Assembly (NCBI RefSeq): GCF_023973825.1
Contig: NC_090119.1
Location: 310,001 to 374,000 of the forward strand
DNA length: 64,000 bases
Source of the DNA: Plasmodium brasilianum
Taxonomy: Eukaryota; Apicomplexa; Aconoidasida; Haemosporida; Plasmodiidae
Direction of reading: 5' to 3'
Of the stretch, positions 1 through 9,178 are shown piece after piece (within the stretch, counting starts at the first letter, position 1; each line of letters starts with the position of its first letter). The notes beneath the pieces were generated by a model that worked only from the letters and a program-made list of their open reading frames with translations, was not told where the DNA came from and did not search any database. The position numbers and the translations under genes are program-made.

Positions 1-1411
1 TATCTATTTGTGTGCGTAAACATAGCTCATATGGACATGTACATTTATGCAGATCTTCCTACATATACATACACCCATTTGCATATATACATATATCAAT
101 ATGCACATATATATATATACAAATATGTGCAAAACAATATTGTATCACGTTAGTATATTTTTAAATCTGTTAAAAAATACTCGTTCTAATAGTAAGGTAC
201 TACTATATATACTCATATCTGCATGTGGAATAGTATATATATATATATATATATATATATACAAAATAAAAATAAAGCATATACACATTACAAGCCGAAT
301 ATGCACACAATAACGAACTTATTGTCAACTACAGGAATACACACATATTGCGTAAGCTTAGGTGACTTTGAATTAATTTATGAAATTTTACAATTTTAAG
401 ATTATCCTATTTTTTCATTTACATAAAGCTGCCACGTACCTAAGTGTATGTTCACCCGTTCGTCGAATCAGTTGGCAGAGAACGAAAGAACGGAAGAACG
501 AAAGAACAAAAAAAAGAAAAAATGACAAAATGACAAAATGACAAAAAATAAAAGAACAAAAAAACAAAAAAATGGATGCACGTATAAATTTAACGCTCGT
601 GAATATAGTTCTCTTTTCTTCTTTTTCTTGAAATGAAACGAATTTTACCTTCAATATACTTTTATTTTACTTTATTTTTTTTTTTAAGTTGCTGAACTTT
701 TCGTACTACTACATAAAAGATCTAAAATACAGAAGGAAGGGATACATTTTGCTATTTCTATTGCTATTTAGCACAATTATTGCATTCCTTATTATCATGG
801 TTTTATTGACATATATATATATATATTTATATATGTATATAATTACATACATGTTTGTTCGTATGTTTGTATTTTCTCGTATTATGTATTTCTTTTATGC
901 ATGTATGCATGTATTTTTATGTGCGCCGACGAAGAACAATATTTTCATTTGAGCTTTCGCTTTCAGCCTTTTTTAAACTTCAAGCTAAAGCAAAACGAAT
1001 TATGTTTACGAAAATTTTTTTTGTATTATATCTCTTTGTTTATATACAAAAAATTTATTACAAACTTAGTATTAAATGTACGCAATAACATTACATTACA
1101 TATTTTTTTTTTACGTAAATATAGTACGAAAAAGAGGAAAAAAATTAAGGTGGTAATAATAAAGTGAAAGAAGAATAGCTAAAATACCACATTAATTAGC
1201 TATTAAAAATGTTCTGGCGTTCTGTTGACTCATTCATTTGTTCGCGCGAACGTATATATATAAGCATATATATGTATATATTTATGCGTACGGTATATAT
1301 GAATATATGTGCTTTAATATATATACATATATAATATTTTTTTTTTTTTTTTTATTTGCGTCTATAAAGTGGCTCATTTTTGTGCGTATGCAACCTTTCA
1401 CATACTTACAA

Positions 1412-1563
1412 ATATGTATGTATGTTTGTATGTATGTATGTATGTTTGTAGGTATGTATGTATGTTTGTAGGTATGTATGTTTGTATGTATGTATGTATG
1501 TATGTATGTTTGTATGTATGTATGTATGTATGTATGTTTGTATGTTTGTATGTATGTATGCTT
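1412..1563. repeat. TATG/TTTG tetranucleotide microsatellite
   Basis: About 150 bp of (TATG)n interrupted by TTTG and TAGG units. It has no stop codons in several frames, so it creates artificial Tyr-Val-Cys-Met open frames on the + strand and Thr-His-Ile ones on the - strand. It is not coding. Confidence 0.9.
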
Positions 1564-2042
1564 ATACGTATGAACATACACATAGGTGCACATTCACAAT
1601 ATTAAAGAGAAGGAAAAACATATTTGTGCTCCTTCCCTTTTGACTTGAGCATTTTCAACCTTAATATATAGCTATGCATAATACGATAAAATAAAAAAAA
1701 AAAAAAAAAATAGAGAATGATTTAGATTTTTAAATAAAAATAAGGAAATATTGTGCTGGGTAGTGTATATGTAAAATATGTCGGTAGTGGAAACGAATTT
1801 TTAGAGTATATATTATTTGCATAAAAATTAAATTACATATATATATATATATATATATTCATTTTTTTCGAACTCGTATATAATGCATCTGCATATGAAT
1901 AATGTAGATATGCGCTTTCGCCATATGAATATTTAAAAAGAGAAAGAACACATTTTGCATATATGTAAACATCCTCCTTTTTGCATTAATGTGTATATGT
2001 GTATTCTCAACTGTTTTATTGGTAGACACGGTAATATTATAG

Positions 2043-2043
2043 G

Positions 2044-2090
<47 letters not shown>
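2043..2090. repeat. Long poly(A) tract
   Basis: An almost pure adenine homopolymer of nearly 50 bases, followed by a purine-rich stretch. Such poly(dA:dT) tracts are common in Plasmodium intergenic DNA and tend to exclude nucleosomes. Here it lies about 1 kb upstream of the MSH6 start. Confidence 0.9.
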
Positions 2091-2092
<2 letters not shown>

Positions 2093-3054
2093 AAAAACAA
2101 GAAAAAATAAGGGAAAAAAGGAGAAAGAAAAGAAAATATAAGAAGAGAAAATAAAAACAAATAAAAGCTAAGTGAAGAAAAACGAATAAGTACGAATAAA
2201 AAAGAGCTTACACATGTAATGCTAGGATGAAGGAGGGACACCAAATGAAGGACATGCTATGTTTTCATGTATGTCTCGAATAAATTGCAATTAATTTTGA
2301 TTAACTAATGATTATGTTTGTTATGAAGTATGCTGAATTTGTGCGTACATACATATATACGTACGCATGTGTATATATGTATGTACGTATATAGCATATG
2401 AGAGAGGGGGGAAAAGCACGACTTTAAATTTATAGCAGCATTTTTTGAAGATTCCTGCCCCTTTTTTCTGAACATAGCACATGTACATAAGTAAAAAAGA
2501 AGATGAACTACCGTATATATGTACAGACACATATATAAATACAAGTGTACAAAAGTGGTTAAAATAAGCAAAAAAAATTTTCTTTTTTTTTTTTTTTTCT
2601 TTTTTTTTTTTTCTTTTTTTTTTTTTTAGCTGTTTATGTTGCTGTGTGCCTGTTTTGTAATATTCAGGAAAATATTTCATATAATTTTTTTTTTGTTAAA
2701 TAGTGATAATTTTTATTTTATATGAATAGTAAAAAATGTTCATGTGTGCAATGTACACTTGTCAGAATATCATATGTGCAACGTACACATGAAAATACGT
2801 TCCATAGTGAAGTACGAGTAGTTACATATTTATATATATGTGTGTATATATATGTATATTATACGCATAGCGGTTTAGTTGTGGGTGAAAAAGTATCACA
2901 ACACGTACAAGCATATATATAACGGGAAAGTATATATATACACATACGTATATATACATATACATACATAATAAGCCACGTGCCTTAACGCGCATATTCG
3001 TACGCGGAAAGACGACTTGTCCAACCTTCTTCCCTTTTTACCATTTTCTAAAGT

Positions 3055-6000
3055 ATGTCTGAGTTTAATAAGCAGAATTCGTCAGCGGCTTCGAATAAAA
3101 AACAAGCTTCAATTCTGAGTTTTTTTAAAACTCATGAGAGTAAGATAAAGAAAACTAACTGTTCAAATGATGCAGATATTAATAAAAATATCACAGGAAA
3201 TGAAAACGAATACAGAGAACCTGAAGGGAATAAATTATTTTTAAGTAATCCTTTGGAGGAGGATGGGATGAAGGACGACAAAGAGAACGCTCAGCTGAAC
3301 GCAAAATTTTCTATGCTGAATAATTTTGTGTCAAATGTGAAGGAAAGCGATGGAAAGGGGCTGAAGATGAGCAATGAAAAGAGCAGCGGAAGTGACAATG
3401 TGAGAAGCAATGCGCATAGCAACAGGAACAGCTTTGGCATGAGCGAGGGGCATCAAGGAAGTCTATTTGAAGATTCCTTACAGGAGGGAAGTGCAGTAAA
3501 AAGCGAGAGCGAAAATAAGATGGTGCTGAATAGTAGCAGTTACTATGATAAAGAGAGTGCAGAAAATGCAGATCTAAGCACAGAAGAGGATCTTATTATA
3601 AAAAAGAAGAGAAAGATAATACTTGATAGCTCAAGTGATACAAATACAAACACAAATGAAAAGACTAAAATGGGAAAGGAAAAAAGGAATAATGGGGAAC
3701 AGTCAATTAGCGATGGTGTTGATGGGAAGTTAAGTTTTTTACTATATGAACCAAATAAAAAATTTGAAGAAACTCTTTTAATCGATGATAATAAATGTAG
3801 GGATATTAAATCAATACAAAGAAGAAAAGGAGAAGATAGTAAAAAATCGCAAGAGTTAGATTTCTTAAGAAATAAATATTTAAATTTACCTATCAGTTTA
3901 ACAAATGATAAATTTAGACAATATATAGAACAGTATTTTTTATATTGTAATACATTCGAATTTCCAAAATGGATTCAACCTCAGTATATAAGAGATAATA
4001 ATTTGAACAAACCAGAGAGTGCTGACTATGATTGTACAACCATATGGACTCCACCATCAGATCATCAATGGGCAGTGGAGTATAAACAAGCACATTATAC
4101 TCCAGGTATGCAGCAATTTTGGAAAATAAAATCTAAAAATTTTGATAAAATAATTTTTTTTAAAATGGGAAGGTTTTATGAAATATTTTATATTGATGCT
4201 TGTTTTATGCATACTATATGTGGACTTAATTGGATGAGTGGTGAGCAGAAACCTCACTTGGGATTTCCAGAACAGTCTTTACATTTTTATGCAAAAAAAG
4301 TAATTAATAGTGGTCATAAAGTAGTTGTAATTGAGCAGATGGAAACACCTAAAGAACTTGAACAAAGGAACAAAGAATGCTCTGGACCTAAAGATAAAGC
4401 TATCAAAAGAGAGGTCAATGAAATATATACTAAAGGCACAATACTACATGATAATATGTTAAGTGCTGAGACCAAATATTTAGTTTGTTTTTATTTTGAT
4501 GATATAGAAGATTTAGATAATTCTAATGATAGATTAAAAACAAAGTGTAACTTTGGTTTTGTTGTAACAGATATTGCAACGTCTTACATTGCTGTAGGGT
4601 ATTGTAATGATGATGAATCGAGAATAGAATTAAGGACCATTCTTGCACAATTATGTCCAGCAGAAATTTTATATTGTTCGAAAAATATAAACAAAGAAGT
4701 GTTATCCATATTTAAAAATATTGCAGCAGATCCGGAGTTGACTAGTATGAATAGTTTTCCTAATATCATCGCATCGTTAGATGAAATAAATAAATATTTC
4801 GTTAATATTCCTAAAAGTTTGGAAATATATAAAGAACACAATAGTGTTATTTGTGCTTTTGGAGGATTTATAGTATATCTTAGATCCCTTCTTTTAGATA
4901 AGAAAGTCTTTAAGTTTTGCAAAATTGAACATTACGATTTATTTAAGAAAGACAATTATATGGTTCTGGATGCAACTGCCTTAAAGCATTTGGAAATATT
5001 AGAGACTCAGTCAGGAGAAACGAAAAATTCCTTATACGATTATGTGAATAAAACTTGCACAAATTTTGGTGCTCGTAATTTGAGGAGATGGGTATGTAGT
5101 CCTTTATTGAATTGTAAAAAAATTAATGAACGATTAGATGTTGTAGATTTTTTGAGAAAAAATGAACACATATTATCATTGATAAGGTTAAAGATGAAGA
5201 AACTACCTGACATACAAAGGTTATTAAACAAAATATGTGTTCAAGCATCTCAAAGTGAAAGAGGAGCTGTCTTCTTTGATAATATTGTTAATACAAAATT
5301 GAAAGAATTTGTTACATTCTTAAATGCATTCAAAGAAATAGATATAATGTTGACTGAAATTAACAGCATTGATAAGGATGATGAAATGCCTAGTCGCTTA
5401 TTCGAAATTAGTAATACACCTGACAGGAGGAATAATAAAAATGTGAATGGTTCATATCCTCATATTGAAGAAATTACAAAAGAGTTTTTACAAAAAATAG
5501 ATTTTGATGGGGAAAAAGAATATAAACCAGCAGAAGGATGTGATGAAGTAATCGATATGATAAATAGAAAAGAAAAGGATGTAGAAAATCAACTAAATAA
5601 TATATTAGCAAATATGAAAAAATATTTGAAAATATCAACATTAAAATTTGTGCATGCAAAATATAAATACGAAATTGAATGTCCAGATAACGTTCCAAAA
5701 TCTTTTTTAAAAGAAGTTGAAATAACATCTGCTAAAAAAGGATTTGTTAGGATACAAAATGAAGAGATAAAAAGTTGTGTTGAAATGTTAGATGACATTG
5801 AACAGGAAAAGAAAGATGCCATTTATCCATTTTTTCAAAAAATTTTCCACTTATTTTATGCACATTATGAAAAATATATTGCTGCATGCAGGCTAATTGC
5901 AGAACTAGATTGTTTGCAATCCTTTGCATATGTAGTATTAAACACTTCATTCGTTTTAACAAGACCTATACTTCATCCCATGCGATGTGATAACCATACA

Positions 6001-6954
6001 AGGGTGATGGACAAAGGGGTAAAGGAAGAAGAGGAAGGAACATCCGAAATGGAGGAAGAAAAGGGAGAAGTTCAAAATAAAAAAACAGACAAGAAGGAAA
6101 AATATTCGGATGAAACAAATGATACAGATCGAGGTGTTAGTGATACTAAAGAACCTTTGCTCATCCTTGAAAACAATATTCACCCAGTTGTTGCAACCCT
6201 CATGCCGAACTTTATTGCAAACAATATTTATATGGGATGTGAGCAGGAAAAAAAATCAACTTTATTATTAACGGGACCAAATATGGGAGGTAAAAGTACC
6301 TTACTGCGTCAGGCAGCTATATCTGTTATATTAGCACAAATAGGTGCCTTTGTTCCTTGTACATATTGTGAGTTAACAGTAGTAGATAAGATATTTACAA
6401 GGTTAGGATCAAGTGATAACTTATTTGAAGGAAAAAGTACATTTCTAGTTGAGTTAGAGGATATATCAAATTTGTTAAAACAGAGTACTAAATACAGTTT
6501 AGCCATTTTAGATGAACTGGGTAGAGGAACCTCATCCTTTGATGGCACAGCAATTGCTTTGTCTACACTTGAACAAATATCTGATGTTATAAAATGTAGA
6601 TGCATCTTTTCAACTCATTACCATATGCTAGTAGAAGAAGTCAAACATAATACAAATATTTCCAACTATCATATGAGCTTAAGTATTGATGATGAACAGG
6701 AGAAAATTATATTTTTATACAAATTTATTAAAGGAGTATGTCCTAAATCATTTGGAATACACATTGCAAGGTTAGCTGGACTTCCAAAAGAGATCATTGA
6801 TCTTGCACATGAGAAATCGGTACTATTTGAAAATGTAACTGATGAATTTTGCAAAATTATTAAATATAAAAATATAATGCGTTCTTTGTTAAATGCGCCT
6901 GATGATGAAAACTTGGCTTCTTTGTTTCGAAAGTATAAATGTGAATTTTCGTGA
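3055..6954 (+). CDS. MSH6: DNA mismatch repair protein MSH6
   Basis: Mismatch-recognition subunit that pairs with MSH2 (MutS-alpha) to detect base mismatches and small loops in nuclear DNA. A single 1299-residue exon. The N-terminus is low-complexity but carries a canonical PCNA-binding PIP box, QASILSFF, at residues 17-24. The mismatch-binding domain begins near residue 345 and keeps the diagnostic Phe-x-Glu (F374, E376 in GRFYEIF). Connector and lever/clamp domains follow (about 480-980), with an acidic Lys/Glu insert near 980-1025. The C-terminal ABC ATPase has Walker A TGPNMGGKST (1073-1082), Walker B LAILDELGRGT with D1153 and E1154, and the STHYH switch around H1188. All catalytic residues are present. 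The F-Y-E motif and PIP box favour MSH6 over MSH2. The start is the first Met of the frame and places the PIP box at the extreme N-terminus, as in other MSH6 proteins. Confidence 0.97.
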   Translation: MSEFNKQNSSAASNKKQASILSFFKTHESKIKKTNCSNDADINKNITGNENEYREPEGNKLFLSNPLEEDGMKDDKENAQLNAKFSMLNNFVSNVKESDGKGLKMSNEKSSGSDNVRSNAHSNRNSFGMSEGHQGSLFEDSLQEGSAVKSESENKMVLNSSSYYDKESAENADLSTEEDLIIKKKRKIILDSSSDTNTNTNEKTKMGKEKRNNGEQSISDGVDGKLSFLLYEPNKKFEETLLIDDNKCRDIKSIQRRKGEDSKKSQELDFLRNKYLNLPISLTNDKFRQYIEQYFLYCNTFEFPKWIQPQYIRDNNLNKPESADYDCTTIWTPPSDHQWAVEYKQAHYTPGMQQFWKIKSKNFDKIIFFKMGRFYEIFYIDACFMHTICGLNWMSGEQKPHLGFPEQSLHFYAKKVINSGHKVVVIEQMETPKELEQRNKECSGPKDKAIKREVNEIYTKGTILHDNMLSAETKYLVCFYFDDIEDLDNSNDRLKTKCNFGFVVTDIATSYIAVGYCNDDESRIELRTILAQLCPAEILYCSKNINKEVLSIFKNIAADPELTSMNSFPNIIASLDEINKYFVNIPKSLEIYKEHNSVICAFGGFIVYLRSLLLDKKVFKFCKIEHYDLFKKDNYMVLDATALKHLEILETQSGETKNSLYDYVNKTCTNFGARNLRRWVCSPLLNCKKINERLDVVDFLRKNEHILSLIRLKMKKLPDIQRLLNKICVQASQSERGAVFFDNIVNTKLKEFVTFLNAFKEIDIMLTEINSIDKDDEMPSRLFEISNTPDRRNNKNVNGSYPHIEEITKEFLQKIDFDGEKEYKPAEGCDEVIDMINRKEKDVENQLNNILANMKKYLKISTLKFVHAKYKYEIECPDNVPKSFLKEVEITSAKKGFVRIQNEEIKSCVEMLDDIEQEKKDAIYPFFQKIFHLFYAHYEKYIAACRLIAELDCLQSFAYVVLNTSFVLTRPILHPMRCDNHTRVMDKGVKEEEEGTSEMEEEKGEVQNKKTDKKEKYSDETNDTDRGVSDTKEPLLILENNIHPVVATLMPNFIANNIYMGCEQEKKSTLLLTGPNMGGKSTLLRQAAISVILAQIGAFVPCTYCELTVVDKIFTRLGSSDNLFEGKSTFLVELEDISNLLKQSTKYSLAILDELGRGTSSFDGTAIALSTLEQISDVIKCRCIFSTHYHMLVEEVKHNTNISNYHMSLSIDDEQEKIIFLYKFIKGVCPKSFGIHIARLAGLPKEIIDLAHEKSVLFENVTDEFCKIIKYKNIMRSLLNAPDDENLASLFRKYKCEFS

Positions 6955-7099
6955 TTAAGTAGCAGACAAATTGGTAGGAGACTGTGAGGAGGGAGAGAGG
7001 GAAGGAGTTGCTGACACATGAAGGGAACAAAACAGCATATCCCTCCACCCTCCATGTGTACAAAAGTGTACATCGACAATTCATTGCATCGTGGTTATG

Positions 7100-7138
<39 letters not shown>

Positions 7139-8149
7139 ATACACATACATGCATACATATATGGACGTGTGTGGGAGGGTTCTCCTTTTCTCACCCCATT
7201 AGTGGCTCCACCACACGAGTATTTGGAAGGGGCAGCACTGTGTCTATTGGTATACACATATGTATGAACTTTCATTTGTGCATATTTATATGTGTGCGTC
7301 TCCTTGCCACTGTGAACACAATAAAAGCGTGCTCCCGTACATGTACTCATACAAACATTTTACTCCTGAACGTGAACATGTACGTGCAACCCCGTTGACA
7401 TATAATTTTCCTCTTAAAATTTGGAATTTGATATTTTTCTCTTCTGTCCTCTTTTTTCGGCTTTTCTGCCTATTTATCTACATGTGGCTAATTATGAAGC
7501 AGCTTATTTTTTGAGATACCAAATAAAAAGGCTATTTAAAAAACAAAAAAAAAAAAAAAGCATGCATATATATATATATATATATATAAATGGACGACGT
7601 ACGTATGCATGTGCGTATATATATACCTCTTTAACACATTTTTGAAATAATTTTTTTTTTCTTAATATGCATTAATTTTTGCCCTTTTTTGAAAATTTCA
7701 AACTACACTGAATTTTTTTTCGGTCAAATTTTTGAAATAACGCAGCATTAATTCATTTTTTAATTCTTCCACTTTTTCGCCTATTAGTTGTTAATTCGTT
7801 TGTTGCGTCAAAAGTATTACGTGGGTGGATGTCCTTAAGTATAGAGATACCTGTATGTGGGTTTGGGTACAGAAATGAACATGTACATGTACGTGTATGT
7901 ATTTATGCACGCATTACGCAAGTATGGTGCTTGTTATTTCATATGTAAACCCTGGGAGATACATGAAATGAACTTATTGATAAACGAACAACTAGGAGAA
8001 AAATTTATTTTTACGTTTTTGGGTGATATTTATTTCCCTACCCTTTTAAAATGAGCCTATTTTATGAGTTCAATTTTGTATGCTCAAGTTTAGGGCTAAT
8101 ATATGGGCAGCGTTGTATCTTTTACCTGAGTATTGATTCAACACAAAAA

Positions 8150-8360
8150 TAAAATAAATGAATATAAGAATAAATGAATGAATGATTGAATAAATATATG
8201 AATATGTGAATAAGTGAATAAATAAATGTATAAATGGAATAAATAAATGTATAAATGGAATAAATAAATGTATAAATGGAATAAATAAATGTATAAATGA
8301 ATAAATATATGTATAAATGAATAAATATATGTATAAATGAATAAATATATGTATAAATGA
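8150..8360. repeat. ATAAATG-rich tandem repeat
   Basis: Irregular tandem repeats of ATAAATGTATAAATGGAATA-type units, shifting to ATAAATATATGTATAAATGA units. It lies in non-coding DNA between two + strand genes. Confidence 0.8.
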
Positions 8361-8964
8361 GTATATGAAGAACTAAACAAAATGGTCAAATTAGAACGCT
8401 TACAAATATGAATTAAATTTTAGGAACAAGAGGTATAAGCCTTCATGAAGCATAAAATTACGCGTCGACAATTTTATGTCAACATATATTTGGAAGAAAA
8501 AAATAAAATAAAATAAAATAAAGAGGTTTCAAAAATTGAATGTATAATTCAAGCTCTTATTGAAATGGAATTTTTTTTTTTTTTTTTTTTAATATTAAAA
8601 CTTGCGTAATTATTACCATAAAATAAATTTTAATGAACAGTCAATTGTTCAGATAATATATTCACTTGTTTGATGTAGCAAAAAGGAGTAGCAGAGGAAA
8701 ATATTTGGGAAAATAAAATAAAATAAAATAAAATAGAAAAACATTGCAATTTCTCGCACTTGAACAAACAAAGCGTTATATCCTACATTTTGGAGAACAT
8801 CTATGTATTTGTGTGTTTTGACTGTGTGGTTGTTTTTCTGTTTGTGCGCACCAACTTGTGTGCGTGTGTGTGTATGTGTCTATCCGTACTTGAGGAAATG
8901 CATTGTATTGTGAAATGTGTGAAACATATCACAGCAGTTGTACAACGAATAATTTGTGTAAAAT

Positions 8965-9063
8965 ATGCTATCACAGTATCTTGACGAACTAAAAAAAGAC
9001 TTCACCTACTGCCAGTTGTTGTATCGGTTAGCACTAAAACACATACAAACATACGTATATTAG
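8965..9063 (+). other. Upstream ORF (32 codons) in the leader of the 838-aa gene
   Basis: ATG at 8965 opens a 32-codon frame that closes with TAG at 9061-9063, 115 bases before the main start at 9179. Its translation (MLSQYLDELKKDFTYCQLLY..., rich in Leu/Lys/Tyr) looks more protein-like than the neighbouring microsatellite frames. It could be a regulatory uORF or a short exon of an unrecognised gene. No donor within it joins in phase to the acceptor-like CAG at 9099-9101 and the main frame, so I do not fuse them. Confidence 0.25.
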
Positions 9064-9178
9064 ACCTCAAGTACATGCTTTCATTACCTGCTCGCGTGCA
9101 GGCGCAACTTCCTCACGTGGGTGTGCCTTAATCTCGCCCCTTTCCACCCACTTATCTAACGCAAAACAATGTTTTAAC

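Larger units (their letters stand above)
1..3054. other. Intergenic, low complexity; 5' flank of MSH6
   Basis: I see no supportable gene in this stretch. It consists of AT dinucleotide runs, A and T homopolymers and a TATG/TGTA tetranucleotide tract. The short open frames are microsatellite translations (Tyr/Ile/Met/Cys/His strings). The last few hundred bases before 3055 are probably the promoter and 5' leader of MSH6. A frame at about 690-800 follows a T-rich tract ending in AAG and reads as a hydrophobic segment. It has no good splice donor, so I did not call it. Confidence 0.6.
6955..9178. other. Intergenic between MSH6 and the 838-aa gene
   Basis: Contains the MSH6 3' UTR (a fairly GC-rich stretch to about 7420), (AT)n tracts near 7105-7135 and 7567-7588, an ATAAATGA-type repeat at about 8150-8360, poly(T) at 8572-8591, and short AAAAT repeats near 8500 and 8715. 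A 65-codon frame at 7857-8054 looks mildly protein-like but has no supporting splice signals or homology that I recognise. The leader of the next gene contains a short uORF, listed separately. Confidence 0.6.

Noticed and set aside
47..313. 88-codon frame at the left edge
   Set aside because: Tyr/Ile/His strings from AT dinucleotide repeats; no coding composition.
689..952. Hydrophobic frame after a T-rich AAG acceptor-like site (YIKDLKYRRKGYILLFLLLF)
   Set aside because: No convincing donor follows (GTTTTA), the rest is microsatellite, and I could find no partner exons; kept only as a note.
1282..1605. Overlapping frames on both strands
   Set aside because: Pure translation of the TATG microsatellite.
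1933..2244. 103-codon Phe-rich frame on the - strand
   Set aside because: Created by the long poly(A) tract and its purine-rich flank.
7857..8054. 65-codon + strand frame ending in GEKFIFTFLGDIYFPTLLK
   Set aside because: Mildly protein-like but starts in a microsatellite, with no splice partner or recognised family.
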